Part shown: in pieces, positions 39,132 through 49,901 of the stretch
Layout: each line of letters opens with the position of its first letter
How positions within the stretch are numbered: the first letter of the stretch is position 1
Assembly (NCBI RefSeq): GCF_000005505.3
Contig: NC_016133.3
Location: 8,122,001 to 8,186,000 of the forward strand
Direction of reading: 5' to 3'
From: Brachypodium distachyon
Lineage: Eukaryota; Streptophyta; Magnoliopsida; Poales; Poaceae
Length of the DNA stretch: 64,000 nucleotides
Translations under genes and position numbers: made by a program
The notes under the pieces: generated by a model
Told to the model about the DNA's origin: nothing
Database searches by the model: none
Seen by the model: only the letters and a program-made list of their open reading frames with translations

Positions 39132-41546
39132 TCATTCACATGACAGGAACTTCTGCACAACATGATTCATGCTCGGTCTCTGGCCTTTTTCTTTCTCCAA
39201 GCACATAGCAGACACCTCCAGCACCAGCAACACCTCCGAATGCACAAAGTCACCATTCAATCTAGGATCCACAAAGCCATCAACCCATGTCAAGTCGTCA
39301 CTTTCCATCTTCTCTCTAATTGTGCACTCTAACTGCCTCAGTGCAGACTCAGCATCCTCGCTGCCATCAACAGCCAGCTCGGATACTCGACAACCCATGA
39401 CTAGCTCCAGCAGCACAACCCCGTAGCTATACACATCCACCTTTTCAGTCAAGGGAACGGAGGACACCCATTCTGGGGCCATATAACCTCTAGTTCCACG
39501 AACCTTGGACATGCTGCTGGAATCAGCCTGACCTCTCTGAAGCAGCTTTGCAAACCCGAAGTCGCTGATTTTGGGCTCGAAGTCCAGGTCAAGAAATATG
39601 TTCTCAGGCTTTAGGTCGCAGTGAATTATCCAATCCATGCACCCATGGTGAAGGTAGGCAAGCCCTTTGGCCACACCAGCTGCGACCTTGTACCGCTGAT
39701 GCCACTGTATTGGCCCTTTGTCACCAAACAAGGACATGGCTAGTGAATCATTCTCCACATACTCAAAGACCAGCAGACGGTGCTTGCCCTCCGAACATAC
39801 ACCCATTACTCTCACCAGGTTCATATGGTAGATCTTACCAATTACGCTCACTTCGGCCTCAAACTCGTCTTCCCCTTGCTTCACATCGTTGAGCTTCTTG
39901 ACTGCGACTACACGGCTGTCATGTAGAGTCCCCTTATACACAGAGCCATGTCGCCCATGGCCAAGCTTCTCCTTGAAATTCTTAGTAGCCCTCCGCAATT
40001 CCTTGTGGGTGAAACTACGGAAATGATCTGTCAACACCCTGTAGCCTTCCTCTGCTGCCCAGATCTCTGATCGTGCTGACTGTTGTGTTGACATGAACCA
40101 CCAGCCAGAAGCAATGAAGCAGAGCTCTACAAGAAAGAATACAGCGAGGAACCAATAGTAGTAGTACCACATTGTACCCTTACCATCACGGTTGTGCGTA
40201 GTCTCATAATTTAAGGTCTTCTTTTTCGATGCATCACAAACATGACCATGATAAAGATCAGAATCATATTTGTGTGACCGAGACAGAAAGCTCTCAGGAA
40301 CCTTGAAATATGCCTTGCCAGGGTATCCTGAAACTGCCTTGCCATTGAAAAGAGCAGACTTCAGGAAGCAGCCGTTTGGATCCGTTTTGTACACAAAAGC
40401 TACACAGGCACAACTCTCCAAGCACATCTCCTTGCAATTATGCAAGGATGTTGACATGGTGTAATTCAGATCGCAGCCCCAAAAGTCGGTCTGAGGATTG
40501 CTCAAGAAGATCATACGCTGGCCACCATGGCCGCAGGTGATGTTGAAAACTGGTTTGCAACCCTTCCTCCAGTCACCTGGATCACTGACAATATAGCCAC
40601 GAGGACAAGAGCAGCGTGGTGTTGGTGAGTACTCACATATTCCATTCCAACCACATAGGCCATGTATATCGCAAGGCTTGGAGAAAGCCACCCAAGAAAC
40701 ATACCAGCTCCTATCCAATTTGTTCAGGCTATAAAGCCTAAGATTACCATCGGAGTCTAGTGTTAGCCTCCTCTTAATCTCCAAACCCCAATCAGAAGCA
40801 CGAAAGGTAGTATTGTCAGTAGCTACAAATTGCCCAATATTATCAAGCACAGCTCTCCTACTTCTGTTATATGAGATCCTATAGTTCATCCAGCTACTAT
40901 GGTCAGGGTTAGGCCAGTAGTTGAAAGAAATATCTGGCCCATCATAAACAAGTGACAAGACATATTGGTCATCAAAACGCAATGCGTAGTAACTTGAAGG
41001 GTGTGTGTGTGAGAGATCAGTCGATACCAGCTTTGCAGTGGCTGTAATTGGCTGATTTGGCAGCAGAGTGTCAGTCGGATGGTCGAAACTTTGCCACAGT
41101 ATGTTGCCACCTCGATCCTTCACGACAAGGTTCCCGGAGTCCATGAGCTCTGCATGATTGACCTCTGCAGACGACGCGTTGATTTGCCACACGACTGTGC
41201 CATCATAGTCCGTGAGGACCATGCTTCCATCCTTGTTCAGCTTGACCTTTGATCCAGTCCCATGCACAGGGCGATCTCGGTTTGCACTCCAGGCGATGGT
41301 CCTGTCAGCTGAATTGGTGAACCAGATTGACAGAGTGAATGCAGTGGATGAAAGATTGTAGAACCCAAATGAGAAGGTGCCATCCAGTGACTGTATGACA
41401 TCGGACGCATGCTTCACAGATAGTGAAGATCCTTTATGCAGGTAGTTAACACGACCAACATCTGCTACGGTAGGAGCTATAATAAAGGAACAGATCAAAA
41501 GAAATGTGAGGTTCAAGAACCAAAATGAAGCTGCCATTGTGTGCAT
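39132..41546 (-). CDS. S-domain (G-type lectin) receptor-like kinase, ZmPK1-like, single exon
   Basis: One uninterrupted frame of 804 aa. It has a signal peptide (about 1-28), B-lectin domain (about 40-160, WSANRDRPV, ELMDSGNLVV, LWQSFDHPTDT), S-locus-glycoprotein-like region, EGF-like cysteines (292-314), PAN-like domain (about 328-415), one membrane helix (about 459-485) and a Ser/Thr kinase. Kinase motifs are present: GHGRHGSVYKG (529-539), K550, HCDLKPEN (642-649; Cys replaces Arg, so non-RD), DFG (662-664) and GTRGYMAPEW. Non-RD receptor kinases are often tied to immunity; the ligand and role here are unknown. A second ATG three codons in (MAASFW) is equally possible as start. The length and intronless structure fit the family. 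No lesion is seen. Confidence 0.93.
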   Translation of the reverse strand: MHTMAASFWFLNLTFLLICSFIIAPTVADVGRVNYLHKGSSLSVKHASDVIQSLDGTFSFGFYNLSSTAFTLSIWFTNSADRTIAWSANRDRPVHGTGSKVKLNKDGSMVLTDYDGTVVWQINASSAEVNHAELMDSGNLVVKDRGGNILWQSFDHPTDTLLPNQPITATAKLVSTDLSHTHPSSYYALRFDDQYVLSLVYDGPDISFNYWPNPDHSSWMNYRISYNRSRRAVLDNIGQFVATDNTTFRASDWGLEIKRRLTLDSDGNLRLYSLNKLDRSWYVSWVAFSKPCDIHGLCGWNGICEYSPTPRCSCPRGYIVSDPGDWRKGCKPVFNITCGHGGQRMIFLSNPQTDFWGCDLNYTMSTSLHNCKEMCLESCACVAFVYKTDPNGCFLKSALFNGKAVSGYPGKAYFKVPESFLSRSHKYDSDLYHGHVCDASKKKTLNYETTHNRDGKGTMWYYYYWFLAVFFLVELCFIASGWWFMSTQQSARSEIWAAEEGYRVLTDHFRSFTHKELRRATKNFKEKLGHGRHGSVYKGTLHDSRVVAVKKLNDVKQGEDEFEAEVSVIGKIYHMNLVRVMGVCSEGKHRLLVFEYVENDSLAMSLFGDKGPIQWHQRYKVAAGVAKGLAYLHHGCMDWIIHCDLKPENIFLDLDFEPKISDFGFAKLLQRGQADSSSMSKVRGTRGYMAPEWVSSVPLTEKVDVYSYGVVLLELVMGCRVSELAVDGSEDAESALRQLECTIREKMESDDLTWVDGFVDPRLNGDFVHSEVLLVLEVSAMCLEKEKGQRPSMNHVVQKFLSCE

Positions 41547-43623
41547 TGACAGGGGAAGATCCTGAGAGAAACAAAGCTGCTGCTGCTGCTGCTTGATGAT
41601 GAGAGAGGATATAAATGTCTTACATGTATGGTATTTTTTAATTTTGTATAATCAAGTTGCATTTTAAGTGTTAAACAACACAGTAAGTACATGCAAGTGG
41701 TTAAGCTTAAGCATAAGTTAAGAATCATGACTTAATCGCTTGGACTGACTTGCAACATGGTCAAGTGGGACAATTGTCTCAATCAACATTTCTCTTCAAT
41801 TTCCTCAACTGCTGCATGATTGATTTCACACATCTCCATCATACCTAGTATTGTACTTGATCAATCTTGCAGTCCTCCAAGGGGGTGACTTTGAATTTGA
41901 TGACAGTCAGGTCTTCATCTTGTTCTACTTAAAATACATTATTACACAGATATAAATAAAGTCCCACGTGATGTTTGTCTGATAGTATTGGAAAAGTACA
42001 CATTATGGGGAATAGTAAATATATGGAGTAAGATGGGGAATATTAATATAAGGAGTGATTAACACGGAGTGAGATTAAGAAAGGATTTTCTGGGGCTATC
42101 AAAGTTGACAACTCACCAACTGTTTCAGTTTCTTCAATCCCTCTTTGTTACTTGAATATTAGGCTGGGAATTTTCTGTGACTATTATTGGTGGATTTTTG
42201 CATTTAATGGTAGAGATACTCCTATAATACATTAAGGAAAGTTCAAGCAGAAGATGGCTCACCTGGAAGAAGTCATCTTATCACAACAACCAGATATCGC
42301 AAAACAGAGCCATTAGTGAACAATTGAATGAATAAGATGCATGTTCCAACTTTGGTGAAAAACAGAGACATGGTTTTGTGCTCTATTTATGCCACAAAGT
42401 CATGGAAACTACAAAAATACAAGGAAGGAAATGCTACACTTGTAATGAAATTAAGAAAAGAATAATATTATACATACATATTAGTAATTCAAACTTACCA
42501 CCATTGAAGCGAATAAAAATGCATGCCAGACTAATGTCATTTTTCAATAAAATAGATTTGCATTCCAATTATCTACTCCCTCCATTTCATAAAACAGCTC
42601 ATATAAATCTGTGCACTTCAACCAAGATGAGCTCTTGTTTGTAGTGCCTGGCCAACCAAGTTGATCTAGGAGTAAATGAGTGTGGACAGTTATTGGCGGG
42701 GGGCGGGAGTAAATGAGAAATGAGCTATATAATGGAACAAATGGGAAAACATTATGTTAGGTGCTTCATGGAATGGAGGGAGTAGGTGAAAGACAGGCTG
42801 GATGAAATACACATGGAACCCAAATTAGCAGTAGTATCGCTCAATAATATGCATCATCCAATTTACATTGCAACTCTGTGCAAGCATTTTTTAGCGAATC
42901 ATGAATCCAACCATCTGCATCCATAGTCTCACACAAACATGCAGAAACTACTAAATGAAATAACCATCTGATGGAGCAGAATGTATCTTACATAACTTCT
43001 TAAGAAGCTAGACAAGTATCCTTTCTTAGAGCGAAAAACGAGCAGAAACACATAGGTAGTCATGTTCAGGTGTCAGGACTGTACACTAGCTGCAACAACT
43101 AATGACATGTAAATCAAATGCTGTTCATAACATACATGTATAGAGGCCAAAGCAACCCTTTGCGCACTAAATATCTACAACACTGAATTAGATAGACACT
43201 GTAAAATGTCCCAGATGATTGAAAGTGAGGATGCCAAACTTGACAAGAAGAACATGGCATGAGGGAGGTAAAAGGCAACCTAAGGAGCTGATAATAACAA
43301 TTAATAATAGAAATAGCCCACTTTGAAGATATAAAAGTGAATAAACAAGGGTGGTACTAAAGGATCATTTGCAATGCATCCGGAAATGGAAGAAACCAAA
43401 CCAAGTAGTTCCTTTCATAAAGAAAGGAGATACATAAGCTGCGAAATTCATTACAGGAAAGAATCTTACTTTTGCGTGTCAACGCGTGGTGTCGTAATTC
43501 TTGGGTATCCGCCCTCTTAGACTTGTGCATAAACTACTTCTATTAATGCATAGAGACGACGCAAGCTTTGATTTTTCTTGGGAAAAAATAAGAAACTTAA
43601 ACTTCTGCACTGCATCTTTTGAA
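41547..43623. other. Kinase upstream region and spacer
   Basis: A GCT/TGC microsatellite lies at 41577-41592 in the probable 5' UTR, and TATA-like sequence (minus strand) near 41606-41616. A Stowaway-like pair of arms, CTACTCCCTCCATTTCAT (about 42572) and ATGGAATGGAGGGAGTAG (about 42768), bounds a roughly 215-bp stretch. The rest is AT-rich and shows nothing else. Confidence 0.45.
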
Positions 43624-43735
43624 TTCACGCACACTCTCTGGCTTCTTTGCGTACCAGGCATAGAGAAGCCACTTCCAGCATCAATAACGCTTCTCACTGC
43701 ACGAAGTCGCAACTCAATTTAGGATCCACAAGTTT
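43624..43735 (-). pseudogene. Decayed 3' fragment of a second receptor-kinase copy
   Basis: The + strand reads CTCTCTGGCTTCTTTGCGTACCAGGCATAG ... CAATTTAGGATCCACAAG. It lines up with 39170-39270 of the intact kinase (GTCTCTGGCCTTTTTC ... CAATCTAGGATCCACAAAG) over about 100 bp, same orientation, with many substitutions. It corresponds to the C-terminal kinase lobe. Flanks show no further match, so it is a relic of a tandem copy. Confidence 0.6.
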
Positions 43736-44945
43736 GGTAATCAGCCCACACTTTTTGAAAGTCTAGAGGGACATCATTCATCTGGAACAAATGTTTTCTC
43801 TATGGGCCACTTGGTACTCTGGACTTTGATAGAGCCGTAAACATATCAATGCAGAGGCACAGAGACATCACTTCACAATCCCAGAAGCAACATAGATTCT
43901 TTGAATAGATATACTCTATAAAAAAATCAGCAGCCTTTTTTATTTTATCCACTTTGGAGACAAAACTTAAATCATATCTTGATTTAACTTCTCTGAAACT
44001 TTGGCTGAAATTCTAGAATATAAAATAGAATATTAGCACTAACATAGGGATCAAGAAAAGCAGCAAAAGGACATAAGAAGATGTTACGAATTCAATTTTT
44101 TTGACCAAATTAGTTGATGAAACAGAATCAGATGATGTCGACAAGTCAGGGTTCAGATTTCTGAAGAGCATATGTAAATAAAATTACATGCAAGGCAGCA
44201 GAATTAATTCTGATGTTCGAGATGTACTCACTCCGTTTCGGAATACAGGGCCTACGATTATAGATCTCAATTTGACCAATATAATGTAAATTTTATTGTA
44301 AAAATTATTCCATTAGAAAGTAGAACATTTGAGGTTTCTAAATACAGAATTTTTATGATATAAAACTCATGTTACATTGGTTAAATCATCGACTTAGGGA
44401 TATGCGTAGGCCCTGGGTACCGAAAAGGAGGTAGCACATAGTTTATCACGCTTCACGAATTCGAGAGAAAGAACACAATAATAGCAAATGAATGAATTTA
44501 TGGTAAAACGGGATGAACATGTTGCAGCAAATGGACGTTTAAGAGGAAAAATGAACGCCTCGAAGAAGGGATTTAGGGGCTTGGCAAACCGTTCCAATAT
44601 ACCTCGATCCCAGTTGGGGAGCATATACGGTGGCACACCCATCACATACGGACGAATTCATTCACCCTTAGACAGTGAACCAAATAGAAGAGCGAACTAG
44701 GAATAGGCAAGAGGAGACCCCATAGCCTGATACGCTTGGAGGTGGAGATATCGCGGACATGGACGGGGCAGCAGGGCGGCGCGGCGCAGACGAGAGCGGC
44801 CGCACATTGTGACGGGGAGTGTGCGCACGCGGCGCGAACAGCGGCTGAGAGGGACTGGGTGCGGCGGCCGGCGGGAGAGCGTGGGGCGGGGCGGTTGGAC
44901 CTGAGGTCCTGAGTTGGGCCCGGAGGGCGACTAGCCTGGGTGATT
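43736..44945. other. Spacer with MITE-like arm and GC-rich patch
   Basis: ACTCACTCCGTTTCGGAATA at about 44226 is a Stowaway-type arm, with a partial inner match near 44330-44400 (AAATACAGAATTTTTATGATA). 44700-44940 is GC-rich without a recognisable product. Confidence 0.4.
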
Positions 44946-45865
44946 TGAGTAAATTGCACGGAACCGCTACATCTGATACAAAGTAACTATTTTGCTAATT
45001 CTATTCTATCACAAAACCGCGGGCATTCCGGCAAGTTTTGACAGGTATCATGATTTGCCCGTTTGGCCCTTATAATCTCGTTTCTCACTAGCGGGCCCCG
45101 CATGTCGGGTTGACCGAGCGAAACGGACGTTGGGACAAGTTTTGACACGTTACACTGATTGAAGCTCCAACTCCCGCGAGCTCACTGCCACACGCATCTA
45201 GACCATCTGGTCAACTCCAAGCCATCCAACCCCAACACTTCATGATCTAGTGCGATTTGGATTCTACAAAAATTTACTCATTTAGGCGGGGATGGAAAAA
45301 ATATAATTGAAGCCAGCTCGATGGTCAACCTGACAAGGGGTTCCATCGGTCAGAACTAGCATCAAACACTGCTTAAGATGAAATCAGTGTAATGTGACAA
45401 AACTTGTCCGAATGTCGGTGGTTTTGCAACAAAATTACAAAAACCGGTAGCTACGTGATACAATTAACTTTATTGTGGTGGTTTTGCGTAATTCACTCAA
45501 CTATTGTCACCTCCTGCCCTTAACGGCATGGTCAGGACGGCGCAAACGCCATTTGGGCCTGATCAACCCACAGATAGGCCCCACCATCAGAAACGATTTT
45601 AATTATACGCGTCAAACAACCAAAATCAGTGCTATCTGTCATGTCAACTAGAATGTCGGTGGTTTTGTGACAAAATTAACAAAAATTGTGTTTCCTGATA
45701 CTCCCTCCGTCCAACAAAAAAAGTCTCAACTTTGACTAAATTTGAATGCATCTATACAGTAAGTCACATTTAGATACATCCAAATTTTTACAAACTTCAG
45801 ACATCTTTTGTTGGACGGAGGAAGTACAACTATATCAAATGTGATTGTTCTGTGTAATTTACTCT
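44946..45865. mobile_element. Non-coding DNA element with imperfect terminal inverted repeats
   Basis: The left end GAGTAAATTGCACGGAACC is mirrored at the right by TTCTGTGTAATTTACTC. The repeated phrase GTCGGTGGTTTTG(C/T)(A/G)ACAAAATTA occurs at about 45414 and 45655, suggesting internal duplication. No coding region is present. A Stowaway-like MITE is nested near the right end. Confidence 0.5.
45700..45828. mobile_element. Stowaway-like MITE, nested
   Basis: It starts ATACTCCCTCCGTCCAACAA and ends TTGTTGGACGGAGGAAGTA, with good inverted complementarity inward (AAAAAGTCTCAACTTTGACT and the TTTAGATACATCCAAATTT side). Confidence 0.75.
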
Positions 45866-46459
45866 TCGGATTTTAGTCTTAAACCACAAGGTTTCTCCGG
45901 CCGTGGCATTTGTACCCATGACCTTGGGACGATATATCTGCGAGTCTTAGTTCCGCGTACGAAGTTCGTTGGTCTCTCACCAGTAAAAGAAGCATAGATC
46001 GGCCGGAGTTTATATGTAGTACAATCAACGTTACACGGCGCTGCTGATCGAAGCCTCAATGTGAATGCAAATGCATCAGAACTAATCATGACGGTGCTCA
46101 ATTGATGGGCGGCCAAGTCGTCCAGGTACGTAATAAGCACCTGACGTACGATTTCTTTAATATGGAACATAAGACACGCACCTCAATTTCGTACAACAGC
46201 CGTCCAGGTAAATACGTGTGAGCCTTACACGTACTGCGATTGAAGATGAAACGTACATTCGCAGAGCGCGTAAAACGTGAGAAGTCACGTCGTTTGGGCA
46301 ATTTTACGTGTCTGCGGGCGTGTAAGTCGTTGGATTACCCCCGCAAGCCATGCCATGCGCGGCTGAATTTTGGGCGATGGGCATGTGCAAGCCGAAAACT
46401 TCATCCGGTTGCACAATGCCCGCGTCCGTAGCGACCAATCTACCACGTTCATCAAAGCC

Positions 46460-46468
46460 TATATATAT
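46460..46468 (+). promoter_or_regulatory. TATA box of expansin copy f
   Basis: TATATATAT about 215 bp upstream of the ATG at 46683. An open frame between them (46629 on) joins the real start in frame but begins upstream of the conserved start context, so 46683 is used. Confidence 0.5.
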
Positions 46469-46682
46469 CTGCGCCCGCACCAATCATCAGAAAATCACAT
46501 CCATACAACACAGCAAGCAGAAGACATATCCAGTTATCTTCACACTCCACAAACACCAGCTTTTTCACCAGTTCCACAAACACCAGTTAGCATCCTGCAA
46601 ATTCCCACAGCTCATAACCTTTTAGTTCGTGCAGCCAAGGGCCGATTCTGACTTTACAAAATCGACAGCAAAGATACACTAC

Positions 46683-47900
46683 ATGGCTCCAGCTCGAGTT
46701 ATTGAGGTGGTTTTCCTGACGGTCGTCGGCTGTGCATTGGCCGTAAACGCAGACAACGCGCCGGTTGAATGGCAGAAGGCGCATGCGACGTTCTACGGCG
46801 GCGCTGATGCGTCCGGCACCATGGGTACGTGACCAGTACAGCAATGAACTGTTAGCAGCTTCAATTTACAACACAGTGCTCTTGTTTAATTGTAGATCAT
46901 AGTCATCATACGCTAACGATAAGATGGTTACAACCCTTTTTATGGCAGGTGGCGCGTGCGGGTACGGCAACTTGTACACGACGGGGTATGGGACGCGGAC
47001 CGCGGCGTTGAGCACGGTGCTGTTCAACGACGGCCAGGCATGCGGGCAGTGCTATAAGATCGCCTGCGACAGCAAATCAACGGAATCGATGTGGTGCAAA
47101 CCTGGTGCAACGGTGACTGTTACGGCTACAAACCTCTGCCCGCCCAACCACGCCCTTCCGAACGATAATGGTGGCTGGTGCAATCCGCCGAGGCCGCACT
47201 TCGACATGGCGCAACCGGCTTGGGAGAAGATCGGCGTCTACAAAGGTGGCATCATCCCTGTCATGTATCAAAGGTAAGAACATGCATTTATTGTTGCTTC
47301 GATGTTTTTCAAATGTTATGATGACCAAATCAACCGTAGATTTCTCAGATTAGCAATCTACACCAGCATTGTCATAGTGCGGTAACATTTGCCGACACTA
47401 TATAATGCTACCCGCAAGAAAAAAAAATTCAATAGCTTAAAAGAAGCACCAGAATTGGGGAAACCATCTTTTCTAAGGATGATGGCATGCACATATTCTT
47501 CTATGTATATTAGACTAGCCACTTTTTTAGATAACATTAGACTAGTCACTTGCTGCAATAGTTTATTTAAATAAATTTTCTCTGCAGAGTTCCCTGTGTG
47601 AAGCAGGGTGGAGTGCGATTCACGATCAACGGGCATGACTACTTCAATCTTGTGCTTGTCACCAATGTTGCAGCCATCGGCTCGATCAAGTCGATGGACG
47701 TCAAGAGCTCTGATGCAGCTAATTGGATGTCAATGCCACATAACTGGGGAGCAAATTGGCACTCTCTGGCGAATCTCACCGGAAAAATGCTCTCGTTCAG
47801 ATTGACCAACACTGATGGACAAACACTTGTGTTCAACAACATTGTGCCAAATGGGTGGAAATTTGGACAAACATTTACGAGCAAGTTGCAGTTCAACTGA
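46683..47900 (+). CDS. EXPA: Alpha-expansin, copy f, 3 exons
   Basis: Exons are 46683-46824, 46949-47273 and 47588-47900, giving 259 aa. Signal peptide [20 protein letters not shown], barrel cysteines, HFD in RPHFDMAQ, and a CBM63-type domain ending LQFN are present. It is the most diverged of the intron-containing copies: exon 2 has one extra codon ([13 protein letters not shown] where others have [12 protein letters not shown]), and intron 2 is 314 bp against about 85 bp elsewhere. A complete LTR retroelement sits about 300 bp past its stop. The coding sequence is intact and probably functional. Confidence 0.94.
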
Positions 47901-48203
47901 TCACTCTCTTTTGATGGACTTATGTCATGATTAAATGCTTGTAGGCTCTGGAATTATTGTTGTGGGCCTAATAATTACCCCTGTGGAGAGGTTGAAATTG
48001 TGGTGCTTAATATTGCACTACATGCACATACAGATATATTGTATACATGTTACAGCCCCTTTTATGTATTTAATTTGTCGGTGTATAAATGTGTGTTCAT
48101 AATAATTTTTCTTTTGTGATTTACTAAAAAAAACTTTTGTCGAGTAACAAGGGGACTATATAAGTAAAGAAAGTTAGCTAGCTCATATCTTCTGAATTCT
48201 GAT

Positions 48204-48208
48204 ACTCC
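48204..48208. repeat. Left 5-bp target duplication (ACTCC)
   Basis: ACTCC directly before TGTTCGCACAC; identical to 53261-53265. Confidence 0.85.
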
Positions 48209-48984
48209 TGTTCGCACACGAACACGCCACCGTGTATCCTCGACGCCGAGCGCGATAAGCGGCAACACGTGTCGAGGGAGGCTCACCGGAAGCGCGATAC
48301 GCAAGACAGTCCGGCGGGCGCTTTTGCTGACCCGAAACCCCACTCGCCCGAGAGGGACCCCGTCAGGGCGGCACGGCGGCTATGGGCTGCCCTAGGTCGT
48401 CCTGACCGCCCCTAGGGCCTCATGGATTCGCTACCTTCCAACTCGAAGAACGACGAATAACGAGAAGAAAGATACATGGGAGAGAGATGAAAAAGATAAA
48501 GTTGTAGATATGTTTGTTCGATTGGTGTTGTTTCAATCGGCCGTCACCCCTCATGCATATAAAGGACGGCTGGACTTCCCGTGCAAGAAACGGACTTGGA
48601 TCCATGTCCAAAACCCTAATTTGAATCTAATTCGGACGGTTGGACCCAAACTTTCCAAAACTGTTCGGTCCAAAATCTGGCTGCACCTTCCGATCCAGTT
48701 TTGAGGTAGTAAAAGACCTCGGATCGCGACGACTCCAAAAGCAAAGTTGTTCTTATAAAAAAAACAAAGAACTTTCATGTTTACAACTTTTCCATCCGAG
48801 TAGATATTAATGCCTATTTCTCTCTGTTTTTAACATCGGTTTCCATCACCAGAACTTCTGGACGAACCTCCGGGGGAACCTCCGGGTGCTCTCTGTTACT
48901 GTTTCAGGAATATGCGGAACTTCCGGCTGATCATCCGGAACTTCCGGTGGAGTTTTATTTGTAAGACAAAATTGGTTGTGAACA
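48209..48984 (-). repeat. 3' LTR of the non-autonomous element (776 bp)
   Basis: Begins TGTTCGCACACG and ends GGTTGTGAACA on the + strand. It carries a CATATAAAGG TATA-like motif near 48557. It matches 52487-53260 throughout. Confidence 0.88.
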
Positions 48985-49000
48985 CATGCCCCCCTGTTTT
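48985..49000 (-). other. Polypurine tract next to the 3' LTR
   Basis: CATGCCCCCCTGTTTT on the + strand, so AAAACAGGGGGGCATG on the element strand, directly before the 3' LTR. This is the expected place for plus-strand priming. Confidence 0.65.
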
Positions 49001-49229
49001 CGGCAAACTTGTGTACCGAAAAATAACTTGCACCACTTTTATCTAAAGACGATGTTAACACTACGTCAGCCATATATGCTAAGGGCAATAAATATATATC
49101 GGCCATATATCTTTGCTCAAAGAAACATGAATATTTCATCCAACAAAGTTTGTATAGCCGAAATAATCAACAAACCTGGTCATGAACCTCAAATATTTCG
49201 GCGTTTTGGATTAGCAACAAAATTTGCAA

Positions 49230-49823
49230 CTAATCTAATGAATATAGATTCGGCGATACCCTTTCGTGATATAAAGAATTATGATGCATCCATGGATCCC
49301 AATAAATCCATGAAGGGTTACCGATCATACCTGGGGATGAAGTCCATGGCAAAGGCACCAATGGTATGTTTAAAGAATATGGAGGATGTGCTAACCGAAG
49401 ATCTTGGCGAAGTGACACAAACCTTCGGCTAAATTGCTTGTTAGATTTATTGTTTCCTTTCTTCACTTTTGTTGCTCTCCTTGCAACAAGAGCTTGCACA
49501 TCACTATTGTCCTTGTGTTTATCCTTAGGGACACATGCCATGTTCTTCTTTTTCAGCTCTTCTGCACTAAGCCTTTGCAATTTTCTTTCTTGCCAACTTG
49601 ATAAACCGAGTGTGCATCCCGGCTGTGATTTTTCTTTGCATAGCGGCAACTCTTTCTTGATCTTGGGCACCTTCTTTGTTATTTCAGATTTGGCAATTTG
49701 ATCTTTCATCTCCTCGCCTTTAGTAGCCAAGGTCAACTTGACCGGCTCTTTATTATTTGAGATCAAATCTGAAACAACACACTCACGACCATCCTTTTTT
49801 ATGCGATAAATTTGCTTGATCAC
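49230..49823 (-). CDS. Lysine-rich ORF of the retroelement
   Basis: A 197-codon frame, basic, with KKVPKIKKELPLCKE and LSSWQERKLQRLSAEELKKK, then a Pro-rich tail (PLVPLPWTSSPG). I do not recognise a domain. It overlaps the next upstream frame slightly in another phase, so it may be the frameshifted end of one gag-like polyprotein. It is read in the element's sense orientation. Confidence 0.55.
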   Translation of the reverse strand: MIKQIYRIKKDGRECVVSDLISNNKEPVKLTLATKGEEMKDQIAKSEITKKVPKIKKELPLCKEKSQPGCTLGLSSWQERKLQRLSAEELKKKNMACVPKDKHKDNSDVQALVARRATKVKKGNNKSNKQFSRRFVSLRQDLRLAHPPYSLNIPLVPLPWTSSPGMIGNPSWIYWDPWMHHNSLYHERVSPNLYSLD

Positions 49824-49901
49824 CTCTTTCTTCTCCTTTGAGCTCCGAACCGATTCGTTTCGATTGAAACGGTCTTTGACATGTGATTGCTGCTCAAATG
49901 T

